DNA of 64,000 nt from Cepaea nemoralis (taxonomy: Eukaryota > Mollusca > Gastropoda > Stylommatophora > Helicidae). The position numbers were made by a program, and so were the translations under genes. Each line of letters begins with the position of its first letter. The stretch's first letter is position 1. The stretch is from positions 72,501-136,500 of the forward strand of contig JACEFZ010027116.1 in the NCBI GenBank assembly GCA_014155875.1. Direction: 5' to 3'. Below, piece by piece: positions 1-10,959 of this stretch. The notes under the pieces are model-generated. The model did not search any database. It saw nothing but the letters and a program-made list of their open reading frames with translations, and had not been told where the DNA came from.

Positions 1-148
1 ATTCGTTTCGAAGTGAATAGTGAAGTTGCTGTGTTCAGGAAGGATGTTTTCATATACGTAACTCTTCCACCAGACGTCACATAATTTGATCCCGTTCACA
101 CACAGATAATCATGCTCACAATTCTTTGATTTCTCCAAATAAAAGTCG
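1..148 (-). CDS. CUB domain C, 3'-half exon (cut by window edge)
   Basis: This is the 3' half of an extracellular CUB domain, read on the minus strand. A pyrimidine-rich acceptor ending in CTAG abuts base 148, and the exon opens in phase 2, giving DFYLEKSKNCEHDYLCVNG and then a second cysteine in IKLC, followed by NILPEHSNFTIHFETN. These match the CUB pattern of C, DYL-V-G, C, LP and a hydrophobic beta strand. It aligns without gaps with the exons at 50511-50685 and 63341-63515, which are both 175 nt long, so about 27 nt lie beyond the window. Its partner 5'-half exon is probably 21214-21397. CUB domains are secreted or membrane-exposed protein- or glycan-binding modules; the particular protein is not recognised. 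Confidence 0.82.
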
Positions 149-1271
149 CTAGGATAGATCAGTAAGGAAGAAAATATTAATATACCGTCATGTCATCAAA
201 AATGGTCAGGTTTAGCCGTCTATGTTGTCTTATAATTTTCTGCTATATGGAAACGTCGCCATCGTTCATACGTTCTGTAACGTCTTCCATCTTAGTGTCA
301 AAAAATTGAGTTCTTCTTGGCTTCTATAGCGAGACAAGTGACCCAATAATGCCAGCACATATGTTAGAAACCTACTAATGAAGACATCGGGTTGGCTCAC
401 ACTGGCGTTTAATTATCAGTGCAGGTTCTAATAATTTACACTCCAGGTCCAAGAAAGAAAACTCGGGACAGATGTCTCATGTAAGCTGACTGAAGAAACA
501 GTCCCTGGACACACACACAACAACAACGACGACGACAACAACAATAACAACAACAACAACAACAACAACTAAGAAGTAGCTATTTGAAAGGGTACACGTA
601 TCTGATCTTGGTACCCCCAGGAGTGAGAAAGAGGTGTTTAGACATGTAGAATACGTCTTTGCCGAGACAACTACATGCGGCAATTTAACTCATCACCTGC
701 TGGAAAGTTATACCTCCCCCCCCCCCCTTCCTCTCACTAACTGTAATTTACAGAAGTTTACACGCACAAATATTATATATACACATCTGCATACAATTAT
801 AATTTAGAGTTAAACAAACTGCCACTGTAGTTATGAACTTTTTATGATTTTAAAATAGAATAGATGGTATGAATAAATATAACGTGTTGTTGAAGCCTTA
901 ATGTGATGATGATGCTTATAACAGTTAAATGTTTTATATACTGGTGGCATCTGATGAGAGAATGAGGCATGATCATATGGCATGTACAAAATGTTACACA
1001 ATGATAACAAACAGTAGAAAATGACTTTTCGAGAACAAAGAACCTTGAAGCTGAGTGCTCATCAGAAGACGCTTTGCATATGCAAACTAGCTCTAGTCCA
1101 AGCGGAGCCATGCGGCAGAGAAGGGTCTTAGTCCAGTCCGAATTCTGCATGAGAAAGGATCAGCATGTACCTAGTTTATGGTGTCCTGATTAACGAGGGC
1201 AGGGTGGACATTGGAATGACATACAAAAATTCAACCATGTGGAAAACAGTATCAGCCGTTACATAGGTTGT
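149..1271. other. Intron sequence with no recognised gene
   Basis: No convincing exon or element is seen here. The stretch contains an impure ACA/ACG trinucleotide tract near 514-570, a run of C at about 715-727 and unremarkable AT-rich sequence. It lies in the intron between the two halves of CUB C and ends at the 15-bp target duplication of the LINE that begins at 1287. Confidence 0.5.
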
Positions 1272-1286
1272 ACAGTGAGGTTTTAA

Positions 1287-2418
1287 GGCTTTTGATAGTT
1301 TTGACAGAGAAGGACCGTGGAAGATTATGGCAAAATATGGCTGTCCACGAAAGTTTGTCCAAATAGTGCGGCTATTTCATGATGGTATGCAGGCAAGGGT
1401 ACAGGAAAATGGTGAACTGGCTGAGCCCTTTCCTGTCACCAATGGGGTGAAGCAAGGATGTGTCCTGGCACCAACACTGTTCAGCCTCATGTTTTCAGCC
1501 ATGTTGAGGAATGCCTTCGAGAACAACGATATTGGAATAGACATCAACTACCGCATGGATGGAAAGTTGTTCAATTTCAGAAGGCTGAAAGCTAAAACAA
1601 AAACTAACAGCGACACCGACAGAGAGCTCCTGTTTGCTGATGATTGCGCTCTATATGCCAATTCAGAGGCAGACATGCACCACAATGTTTAAGCTTTCTC
1701 ACATGCCTGTGCCAACTTTGCGCTCAATATCAACTTGGAGAAGAATGTAGTTATGTACCAGCCAGCTCCAGGGAATAATCACACTGTGCCGAATATCAAA
1801 GTAAATGGTCAAAGACTAAGTGTTGTGGACAAATTCAACTATCTTGGCAGCACTGTGTCACAAGCTGCCACAATTGATGACAAAGTGAATGCAAGAATCT
1901 CCAAGGCCAGCGCGGCCTTTGGCAGACTGTAGAAGAATGTATGGGACAGAAATGGAATAAGCCTGTAAACAAAGCTGAAAGTCTACAAAGCAGTTTTATT
2001 ATCCACACTGCTATATGCTTGTTAAACCTGGACTGTTTATCAGCGACACGCTAGGAAATTAAACCACTTCCACACAGTCTGCCTTAGGTAGCTACTGAAG
2101 ATTAAATGGCAAGACAAGATCCCAGACATTGCATGCCTAGAAAGAGAGACCATGCCCAGTATCCACACTCTACTAATGAAGAATCAGATTCGCTGGGCTG
2201 GTCACTTAACTCGCATGCCAGATCACAGGATCCCGAAACGAATTTTTTTCCGCGAGTTGCGTTGTGGTAAATGCTCACAAGGTGGCCAGAGGAAACGCTT
2301 TAAGGACATTCTGAAGATCTCCCTGAATGCTTTTGGAATTCTTAATAACACCTGGGAGAATGCAGCTGTGACCGAAATTCGTGGCGTGCATCATTACGCA
2401 AGGGTGCAGTCACGTGTG
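1287..2418 (+). pseudogene. LINE a1, reverse transcriptase part (5'-truncated, broken)
   Basis: This is the reverse transcriptase of an endonuclease-type non-LTR retrotransposon. It starts inside RT motif A (KAFDSFDREGPWKI), followed by VKQGCVLAPTLFS, the catalytic LLFADDCALY, and a thumb/C-terminal region ending in WAGHLTRMPDHRIPKRIFF. Stop codons near 1690, 1930, 1967, 2025 and 2089 show it is dead. The 15-bp sequence ACAGTGAGGTTTTAA at 1272-1286 recurs at 10960-10974, which marks the target-site duplication of the whole insertion. The LINE continues at 10740 after a nested LTR element. RTE/CFDP2-like clade membership is a judgement from memory of the family. Confidence 0.85.
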
Positions 2419-2676
2419 TGTCACGGAATTACTGGAGATGACGATCAGAATGATGAAGCAACCAAAACAGCCGTCGCTAGGCGCCGCAACCATTTGTTGT
2501 CGGGAAAGGTTTCCCAGATCAAACGCCAACCAAGATTCTTTGAATACAGGAGGATTGTTCTCGGATCAAAGAGAAAAAAGTCGGTATATTGTGTATCCGA
2601 TCCCAGAATGAGAGGAAGAGAGTCTGTCGGAACCTGGAATCTGACCAGGGCCGTGACGTCATTCAGACACACAGTT

Positions 2677-4848
2677 AGTTAGTTAGTTAGTTAGTCGACA
2701 GATCATCCTCGTTGCACATCGAACCATTCAGTCCATAAGTGCTCGGATCCCCTCCTCAGCAAATCCCGCAGCGTGTAGCGGCTAACGACGCCAATTCTGT
2801 GTTGGTTTATCAATCTTCTTTGGCGTCCTGCGTAGTGTTCTTGTTTGGCCATCCCTCTTTTAATTTGCTGCTCTCGCAGTCAGGCCATTGTTGTAGATTC
2901 ACAGTCATCACTTGGTTCTCGCAAAAGGCTCACTTCTCGTAGAGCATTCAGAATGTCAGCCTGGTCCATGGCGCGTCCGCCCTCCACAGTAGCCTCACCT
3001 GCGAGCTTGTCAGCCCGCTCATTTCCTTGTACTCCCGCATGCCCTGGCACGAAGATGAAACTAATCTTTGCCAGCCGAGACCGCTTCAGAGGCAGCAACC
3101 ATTCTCTTCGGATCGACCCCTCCTCTATCCTCTTGATCATGTTCATTGAGTCGCTAAGGAAACAAGCCCTAGTGAATGTCTGTGTCTCGAGCCATGTTAT
3201 TGCTTTACTTACTGCCATGACTTCCATTGTCAGGCTACTTGTGGTTTCAGTGACAGCACCAGAGTCCTCCTTCACAATTCTCCCTCCGGCCCGAGCTGTA
3301 AAGGCCCATGAGCTTCTCACATGTCGGACGACCGACCCATCTGTGTAGATGACCGCGTCACCGTCTAGCGAATTCTCGAAAATCAACGCTTGTACTTCAG
3401 CCTCAACAGCAGCCGGATTTTCTTGTCTGCATTTTCTATCTAGTTGGATGCAAACTGAAAAGGATGTGCAGAAGTCTGTTGGCACTTGCACCCACTCCTC
3501 GCCAGGTTCTAAGTCCTCAAGTGAACACACCTGTTGAAGAATGTCTTCGGCTTGACCCATCCACGACCGTCCTCTTTTTAACCTGCTGCCCTTCACCTTC
3601 CTAATTTCACTATGCAGTGGATGTTGTGTGTTTGCGTTAATTCTGAGGTAGGCGCGTGCCCTGCAAACTTGTATTCTCTCTTCAATGGTTGGAAAATCAA
3701 GAAGGTAGCGCATCGCCCTGCATGCTGTATCTCTTGTACATCCAAGAATAATGCGCATAGCTTCATTCTGTATCCTTTCCATCCTTTCTATCTGCTTATG
3801 GCTGAGAGTCAGGATTGCCATTGCATACTCCAAAACAGACATGACCAGCCCCTCGTACAGAAGACATAGATGGCGCTGCTCACAGTTTGCTGCCGCCATC
3901 ACCCGCATCGCTGCCAAACCCCGCTTGGCCTTTGTTATCACCTGGTCTATGTGCACATTATAAGCAAGGCTTCGATCAAACCGTATCCCCAGGTAATTCA
4001 TTGCCTGCGTTCTTTCCACCGTCTCTGAACACAGCATTACAGTTGGTGTTGGATTGTTGACAATATGATTATTCAACGAGAACCAAGTCACTGTTGCCTT
4101 TGTTGGGTTGACCATTGCCCCAGCTTCATCACACCAAGTACTTATGCGATTGAGTTCGGTTTGTAGTTCCACAGCAACCTCCTCTCTATCCTTACCCTGA
4201 CGATACACTAAAACATCATCGGCATATGACAATGTCCTGCCAGGTCCAGTGATCTGCTCACTGGTGATTCTCACTGTGTAGGCGTTGAACAGTACCGGAG
4301 ATAATGGTGATCCCTGTGGTAGGCCAGGATATATTGTTGTTGGTTCCGAAGTCCAACTGCCACATCTAAAAACTACTTTCCGTTGGAAGAGGGCTGCAGC
4401 GATCCAACTAAGGAGGAATGGACTTATGTTTAGTTCAAGAAGCTGAAACATTAAAACATCCAGTGGTACTCTGTTGTATGCGTCCTCAAGATCAATCGCT
4501 GCAGCAACGGTTTCAGTTCCTGAGTGGAAACCTTCATAGACATCATGGGCAAAGACTGCTGCATTGGTCCAGGTTTCTCTTTTTGGACGGTACCCACCCA
4601 GGGTAGGTGGGAAAACACCTTGCCTCTCTAGTTGGCTTGATATTTTCCTGTCAATTACCTTCTCCAGCAGCTTGCCTATTGTATTCTGCATGGTTATAAT
4701 TCGATATCCCTGAATTTTTTTGTGGTCTTTGTCAGGCTTCGGCAAGGGAATCAGATAGCTGTGTAACCATTCCTCCTTGATGCTAGCACTCCCTATACTG
4801 TTGTTGTACATGTCTGCTAGTTTCTCTAGCTCATTGTCGGTACACCTT
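2677..4848 (-). mobile_element. LINE b1, RNase H-bearing non-LTR retrotransposon (5'-truncated)
   Basis: This 2172-bp insertion on the minus strand lies between two copies of AGACACACAGTT (2665-2676 and 4849-4860). Its 3' end is a tetranucleotide tail, read on the plus strand as AGTTAGTTAGTTAGTTAG. It is truncated at its 5' end and begins inside the RT domain. Related copies lie at 21820-22930, about 45031-46495 and about 52285-53750. A non-LTR element with RNase H and a microsatellite tail fits the I-like group (I, Nimb, Ingi); the exact clade is not settled. Confidence 0.88.
2880..4848 (-). CDS. Reverse transcriptase plus RNase H of LINE b1
   Basis: One uninterrupted minus-strand frame of about 650 codons. 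Reverse transcriptase: LIPLPKPDKDHKKIQGYRII near residue 35, motif A with Asp in AAIDLEDAYNRV near 122, motif B GLPQGSPLSPVLFN near 180, and the catalytic YADD at 211-214. RNase H follows: VIYTDGSVV (first Asp), TMEVMAV (Glu), LSDSMNMI (Asp) and GHAGVQGNERADKLA (last Asp). The polymerase primes cDNA synthesis at a nicked target and RNase H removes the template. There is no native start codon because the insertion is 5'-truncated; the frame simply opens at the junction. Lack of stops suggests a fairly recent insertion, although the copy itself cannot be autonomous. Confidence 0.9.
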
Positions 4849-5788
4849 AGACACACAGTTCGCGGCAGTAGAAAACTCAGGTTGCCATCAGTGTGCAGGA
4901 TGGATTAATAAGAAAAGGAGTTTTCGTCTGTTCCAGTCTAAATAAGAAAAGGAACCACAGTTTCCCGTGTTGTTCAACGGCGACGGACATTTGTCCATGT
5001 TGGATTTTGTGGTTTCAATTCTAGTAACGGAATAGCGTACATAAGGTTCTACTGTACCCGAGAAATAAATGACAACTCAGAGGGGAGGACAATGACAGTA
5101 GGTCCGAGAGCAGTTTGCTAAATGGCCTACGCAATGGAACAGCGTTCCACAAATCATGGTATCATTTGAGCCACAAGTGTTCAACATGAAAAGGCTCTTT
5201 TATCAGGGATTAAGTTCCCAAAACAGCGGAGTTAATTAATTGTAATTAATTCTCTGGACTATAACAGTATTACGAAGAAAAATTAGAAGGATTAAAAGAA
5301 CTAATCAGTAACAATTTCCCACTGGACAGTAGGAATTTACTAGAACAGATACCATCAGGTTGTTTCAGAAATAGTGTAAGAAATGTGCCAGTACTCTTAG
5401 GTCAAAGGATTTTTCAGTGAAGTATCAGGTACACGTGTGTGCCGACCTCAGGGATAGTGTTCTATCACCAACAACATTAGTATCCAGGCACACAGACTAT
5501 CCACGAACAACTCTAAGAAGTCGACCACTGACTGGAGAGACAATTCATTCGCTGAGGTCCATCTGAACTTGCTGTGATTTTTTGTGGTATGGCCGGACAC
5601 TAAAATGAAAGATCCTGAAATGACTGGCCTCATCTCGCATACACAATAGACTATACTACAGACGCTCTATACACATATATTGCACACACCTGACACTTTG
5701 CACTATTAAATGTTTTTATCATTTGTTAGAAGCCAGAGTTGTGTAGTATGTTCTGATGGAATATGAAAAGGGGTATTCTCTTATGGTA

Positions 5789-5858
<70 letters not shown>

Positions 5859-5991
5859 GAGAGTGATCCAGAGACTGAAAGGGGGTGTGTAGACAAAGGT
5901 CCCGCAGATGCTCAAGCTGATGATAGGGAATTTAAAAAAGTGTACTTGTTGATTCCACTTCCCCCCCCCCAGGGACGACAGTTGACATTTA

Positions 5992-6012
5992 TGGGGGCAC
6001 GTCGCACGGGAT
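5992..6012 (+). promoter_or_regulatory. Primer-binding site of element A, tRNA-Pro type
   Basis: TGGGGGCACGTC followed by CGGGAT starts 4 nt after the 5' LTR. Apart from one substitution and a three-base insertion it is the complement of the 3' end of tRNA-Pro, a primer used by several LTR elements. Confidence 0.65.
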
Positions 6013-6276
6013 GGTGACATTACATTAATACGGCTTAAGCCGAAATGGTAAAGATCCAGCTAGGGTGAATGTTGATAGATGTTAAGACACATATCATGCC
6101 TGTTCACACTTTACAAGTCTACATAAGTCTTTGGTCTTAATTCTACTCTTGTCATTGAGAGATGGTTTTCTGGTGTGCTGTGTGGTGTCATATATAGATT
6201 AGTTCTAAAATATTGAGTATCTATATATTGCTTTGGGGACTTTACAATCAACCTGCTGACTCACTTTCTCTAAATA

Positions 6277-6631
6277 TGACCACTCCCAAACTAGATATGG
6301 CAGAACTGAGGGCAATGGGTGAAGGAATGGGCTTGTCGGGTCCTGCACTATCAGAGTTATACAGGAGGTGGAGAGAGATTTCCGTCAAGCAGAAAGAGAA
6401 ACTTGAAAGGCCGAGTTGGAGCTACAAAGGATGGAGTTGGAGACCAAAAGAATAGAGGCTGAGCAAGCTGCTAAGAGACTCGAAGCTGAGCAAGCTGCTA
6501 ATAGACTCGAACCTGAGCAAGCTGCTAAGAGACTCGAAGCTGAACAAGCTGCTAAGAGATTGGAGGCTGAGCCAGAAGCTCAGAAAAGAGAGCATGAGTA
6601 TCGAATGCGGGAACTTGAGCTCAAGGCATAA
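6277..6631 (+). pseudogene. Element A gag, N-terminal part with heptad-like repeat
   Basis: The frame starts MTTPKLDMAELRAMGEGMGL and moves, with one frame change near 6410-6460, into a charged repeat of (EAEQAAKRL)n type that is predicted to be a coiled coil. This composition is common at the N-terminus of Ty3-type gag proteins of animals. The first half stops at 6455 and the second is read in another frame to 6631, so the gene is broken or the sequence carries an indel. It lies directly downstream of the primer-binding site, as expected for gag. Confidence 0.55.
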
Positions 6632-6733
6632 TGTAAGGGAGAAACTGACGGGGCAGTAGGAGGATCCTCTCCCCATGTTTCACCCACCATGACCAGACAT
6701 AGTTACCATGCCATGAAGTTTCCTTTGGCTGTC

Positions 6734-6802
6734 TTCTTCTTCTTCTTCTTCTTCTTCTTCTTCTTCTTCTTCTTCTTCTTCTTCTTCTTCTTCTTCTTCT
6801 TC
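6734..6802. repeat. (CTT)n microsatellite
   Basis: About 22 perfect CTT units interrupt the gag region of element A. Confidence 0.95.
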
Positions 6803-6939
6803 GTTCATCCTGAGTTTTTTTTTCGGACGTGATTGCGTTGTGCCTGTTTACAGCAGAGCTGCGTTCTTGTGCCGTTAGGCCGACACATCCGACTTCTGCG
6901 GGCATTTGTTGACCGGGTTAACCTTCCCGGCTTTGGCTG

Positions 6940-7776
6940 TCTATGATGAAGAGAAAGAAAAAAATAGATCAATACTTTCAACGCTTCGAGGCAATGTCTG
7001 TCGCTATGGGTCTAGATCGAGACAAATGGAATCTTAAATTGTCCCAGTGATTACGCGGAACGGGTTACGAGGTTTACTCCCGCCTGCCGCCGGGACACGA
7101 GAACAACTAAGACGAGTTCAAGACAGCTTACTTAAACACTATGAGATTACCTCACACACTTATCGGAAGAAGTTTCGATCAGCGAAACGAGAGCCGGGAA
7201 AGTTTTTTGCCGCCTACAGTCTGCGTCTGAAATCCTATCTCCAAAAAAGAATGGATTTGGCTGAGTTTGCGCAATGACTATGAGAGACTGGAAGAGCTCA
7301 TGATAGTCGACCAGATGCGACAGCAAATGTCGGAACCTATCAAGACATTCTTGGGAGAACAAGGGGCGGAACGGCTTGATGTCGTGAATAAGCTGGCGGA
7401 AAGATTCGTTGAAGTCCATGGGGAAGCGGAAGAAACCTGTACACCAACTACCAAAGGTCAGGAGAAACATGACCGAAAGAAATACAAGAACTCGGAAACT
7501 AGGAAAGTGGAACCTTATGCAAAAACTTCAGTGAAGAGTCCAGAGAAGACGATGGATGGGAGACAGAGCCCACCCAACTCTCAACCGAAACGACAGTGGT
7601 CTGAGAAGTGGTGTTCGATCTGCAAGTCGCCCTCTCACAAAACGAATAACTGCAAATCGAAAACGAAAAGCTCTCACTTCGCGGCCTGCCTCGTGGCTCC
7701 AAGGGTGGTTGCCACCGACAAAATCGAGGTCGTCGAAGGAACTCTGGACAAAGAGAGGCCACTTTGGTCGAACTGA
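6940..7776 (+). pseudogene. Element A gag, capsid-like region and zinc knuckle
   Basis: Two overlapping frames (7047-7277 and 7267-7776) resemble the SCAN-like capsid core seen in some Ty3-type gags: EQLRRVQDSLLKHYEITSHT, KFFAAYSLRLKSYL, then LEELMIVDQMRQQM and PIKTFLGEQGAERL. A CCHC zinc knuckle follows, CSICKSPSHKTNNC, near 7618-7659. One frame change near 7270 separates capsid halves that belong together. The product would package the element RNA. Translation is not possible as the sequence stands. Confidence 0.7.
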
Positions 7777-8080
7777 TCGAATTCGACGGCAAGCAGGACT
7801 CTATGACACTGGCTTAGACGGGGAAACCGTGATTGATGCCAGCATGGCACGCCCAGACCAACTCACAGGGGAGATAATTGAGATACAGCCTGGAATGAAG
7901 AGTGCTTTTGCCATGACGTTGCCAATCGCCAAGGAGGGGATTAAGTCCAGGTACGTCACGGGCATTATTCCAGCAGCTGTATTATCTTATCCCCTATTTC
8001 CCATGATCATTGGTAATAAATACGTATTCCTAGGGGTGCCCAAACAACCTGCCCACCTGGGAGCATTAGCCACCGGATCC
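7777..8080 (+). pseudogene. Element A aspartic protease remnant
   Basis: The catalytic tripeptide region is read as YDTGLDGETVIDAS, followed by ARPDQLTGEIIEI and, 60 residues on, PMIIGNKYVFLGVP. This is the DTG active site and the hydrophobic-hydrophobic-G motif of a retroelement protease. A stop codon sits in the neighbouring frame just after the active-site region. The protease would cleave the Gag-Pol polyprotein. Confidence 0.6.
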
Positions 8081-8119
8081 CAAGGGAAGACAGAAGAGGC
8101 AGACACACTACGCACCAAC

Positions 8120-8700
8120 CCTCTGAAAGGGGAATTGCATACTGCCCAGAGGGAGGACACATCGTTGCGTCCTTGCTACAAGAAGCTGCAAAGAAGTGCT
8201 GACCCACCAAAACGGGGGCAGTACTTTCTGAGGAATCGGCTGGTCTACCGGAGAGCCGGAAGGGGATACAAACTGCACGAGCAGTTGGTGGTCCCAGAGA
8301 CCCCCGTCTCCACATTCTTCAGAGCAGGCACACCATATCCGGTAGTTAGATATCCGGGAATCGGCATATGGGTGTCAGAGAGACGCTGCAGCAGATTTCC
8401 TGCCATTATTGCTGACCAGAAATGACCGGTGATGTACGCCGGTTAGTTAAGTCTTGCCCAGAGTGCCAGAAGGCACCACCCAAAAATCGGACGAAGAGTA
8501 AAGTAGCTCGTAAGGTAGGAGACGGAGTAGTAGTGTGGGGTCCAGCAGAGACCAATATACTCCAGGTAGGATGGCAAGGACCTTATCCTGTGGTAAAGGT
8601 TGCGTCCAAGACCATCTACAAAATCCGGATCGGGGGAGAACTGAAAAGTCTCCGTAGGCATCTCCTTCAGAAATATGAGGAGCGATCCGATATCAAATCT
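8120..8700 (+). pseudogene. Element A integrase, zinc and C-terminal domains; core missing
   Basis: Downstream of the protease come QYFLRNRLVYRRAG and EQLVVPE, then, with frame changes and a stop, MGVRETLQQIS and VRRLVKSCPECQKAPP. These are the usual approach to, and the cysteine pair of, the HHCC zinc domain. Within 30 codons the sequence is already in the C-terminal part, VGWQGPYPVVKVASKTIYKI. The DDE catalytic core (some 150 residues) is absent. No reverse transcriptase lies between protease and integrase, so the original order was probably protease-integrase, as in element B. Confidence 0.68.
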
Positions 8701-9403
8701 TCTCACCTTATGGTGATGGCAGCCATTGTGAAAAGGGTTACTGGTCCAGACGGAGGCCAGCGATCCCAAGCACTACATAGGAGGGTCTATGGAAATGTAC
8801 GGGGTAGGTCTGATTTTCCAGCTGAAGATAGGGGGAAATCACATGTCAGGGAGAGGCCCATAGTGAAAAATTCACTAGTAGCCCGGTTCAGAAGGGGTGG
8901 GCAACGTCGGCAACGACGCGAGATACCCGAGACTCCGACCGACGATTGGCTGACCAGATCCAATATAGACCGAGTTGGTCCTGGAAGCAAAAGTCCAGGG
9001 GTTTTAGGGAAGACGATTCTGTCCATCTAGGACGATACAGTAGATTCCAGGATGCAAAGCTTGGGGAAACTAAGCGGGTATGGCGACACTGTTACAGTCA
9101 GGATGGAACGATCCGTCTGTATTATGAGCCGTCGCTACGCAAGTCGGAAGTTGGCCGACCGAACGTACAGGGGCGATGTGCCAACGCTAGTGTCTGTCAT
9201 GACTAGGATATAGGCTGTCAGTGAGATCACCTAATTGATGGGGAGATATTACCTTTGAGGGTACAGGCAGACCATCAACATTTGGTGTGCTGAGCCATCT
9301 CCCGGAAACTGAACATGCGCTTAATGTGTAGGGAGGAGTAGATCATCTGGATCGAACCTCCAGTGAGCAAGTGTCGACGCGGTCAACTCTCTTAAGGGGC
9401 CTA
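8701..9403 (+). other. Uncertain 3' part of element A before the 3' LTR
   Basis: Open but unrecognised, arginine-rich frames. Reverse transcriptase would be expected here if the element had the integrase-first order, but no RT motif is visible. The purine-rich AAGGGGC just before 9404 may be the remains of the polypurine tract. Confidence 0.45.
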
Positions 9404-10734
9404 TGTCGCGGAATTATTAGAGATGACGATCAGTATGATGAAGCTCCCAAAACAGCCGTCGCTAGGCGCCGCAACCATTTGTTGTCGGGAAAGGTTTCCC
9501 AGATCAAACGCCAACCAAGATTCTTTGAATACAGGAGGATTTTTCTCGGATCAAAGAGAAAAAAGTCGGTATATTGTTTACCCGATCCCAGAATGAGAGG
9601 AAGAGAGTCTGTTGGAACCAGGAATCTGACCAGGGCCGTGACGTCATTCAGACACACAGTTCGCGGCAGTGGAAAACGCAGGTTGTCATCAGTGTGCAGG
9701 ATGGATTAATAAGAAAAGGAGTGTTCGTCTGTTCTAGTCTAAATAAGAAAAGGAACCACAGTGTCCCGTTCAACGGCGACGGACATTTGTCCATGTTGGA
9801 ATTTGCGTTTTCAATTCTAGTAACGGAATAGCGTACATAAGGTTCCACTGTACCCGAGAATTTAATGACCACTCAAGAGGAGGACAATGGCAGTAGGTCC
9901 GAGAGCAGTTTGCTAAATGGCCTCGGCAATGGGACACCGTTCCACAAATCATGGTCTCGTCTGACCCACAAGAGTTCAACATAAAAGGTTCTTTTATCAG
10001 GGATTGAGTTCCCAAAACAGTGGAGTTAATTAACTGTAATTACTTCTCTGGATTATAACAGTATTATGAAGAGAAATTAGAAGGATTAAAAGAACTAATC
10101 AGTAATAATTTCCCACTGGACATTAGGAATTTACTAGTACAGATACCATCAGTTTGTTTCGGAAATAGTGTAAGAAATGTGCCAGTACTCCTAGGTCAAA
10201 GGAGTTTTCAGTGAAGTATCAGGTACACCGTGTGTGCCGAACTCAGGGAGTGTTCTATTATAGTCAACATTAGTATCCAAGCACCCAGACTATCCACGAA
10301 CAACTCCAAGAAGTCGACCACTGACCGGAGAGACAGCTTCATTCGGTGAGGTCCATCTGAACTTGCTGTGTTGTGTTGTGGTATGGCCGGACACTATGAT
10401 GAAAGATCCTGAAATGACTGGCCTCATCTCGCATACACAATAGACTAAACTACAGACGTTCTATACACATACATTGCACACACGTGACACTTTGCACTAT
10501 TAAATATTTTTATCATTTGTTAGAAGCCAGAGTTGTGTGGTATGTTCTGGGGGAATATGAAAAGGGGTATTGTCTTATGGTAAGAAGTGAGAGAGATAGT
10601 GATCCAGAGACTGAAAGGGGGTGTGTAGACAAAGGTCCGGCTAGACGCTCAAGCTGATGATAGGGAATTAAAAAGTGTGCTTGTTGATTCCACTTCCCCC
10701 CCCCCCCCCCCCCCCCCAGGGACGACAGGTGACA
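9404..10734 (+). repeat. 3' LTR of element A
   Basis: A 1331-bp LTR from TGTCGCGG to GTGACA, followed by the 5-bp target duplication GTGTG. It is colinear with the 5' LTR but lacks the LINE b1 insertion and the GA expansion. A C tract of about 27 bases lies near its end. Confidence 0.88.
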
Positions 10735-10739
10735 GTGTG

Positions 10740-10959
10740 AAGCACAAGGACTGCAAGAGCTGTGAAGAAAAGACAGAAAAGAAAATCCACTGCAGGAATT
10801 CCTCCTCCAGAAACGTCAAACTTTCTTTGTAAACATTGTCAAAGAACATTTCAAGCTAAAATAGGCCTTATCAGCCATATTAGAACTCACGGCTCCATAC
10901 TTTCAACCCCACTGGATGAAATGAATGGTCATCATCATTCTTGATTGACAAACAACAAC
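10740..10959 (+). pseudogene. LINE a1, 3' end with C-terminal zinc finger
   Basis: This completes the LINE that starts at 1287. It encodes a basic linker and a C2H2-type finger, FLCKHCQRTFQAKIGLISHI with a final RTH, and a stop near 10942. An ACAAACAACAAC tail follows, directly before the second copy of the 15-bp target duplication (10960-10974). LINE a2 has the same type of finger at its C-terminus, so it is a feature of the clade. Confidence 0.85.

Larger units (their letters stand above)
2419..5987 (+). repeat. 5' LTR of element A (split by LINE b1)
   Basis: Bases 2419-2676 and 4861-5987 together match the 3' LTR at 9404-10734. The LTR is interrupted by a 2.17-kb LINE flanked by the 12-bp duplication AGACACACAGTT. 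Without that insert it is about 1.39 kb long. The excess over the 1331-bp 3' LTR is mostly a GA microsatellite (about 5791-5864) that has expanded only in this copy. The C tract near its end is 10 bases here and about 27 in the 3' LTR. Confidence 0.86.
2419..10734 (+). mobile_element. Ty3-type LTR retrotransposon A (degenerate, nested in LINE a1)
   Basis: The element is bounded by LTRs beginning TGTC and ending in TGACA (outermost ends TGTCAC and GTGACA), and is flanked on both sides by the 5-bp duplication GTGTG (2414-2418 and 10735-10739). Order inside: 5' LTR, tRNA-Pro-like primer-binding site, gag pieces, protease, integrase zinc domain, integrase C-terminal domain, about 0.7 kb of uncertain sequence, 3' LTR. 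Reverse transcriptase, RNase H and the integrase catalytic core are not found. The LTRs differ at many positions, so this insertion is older than element B at 30930. It landed in LINE a1 and later received LINE b1 in its 5' LTR. Confidence 0.88.
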
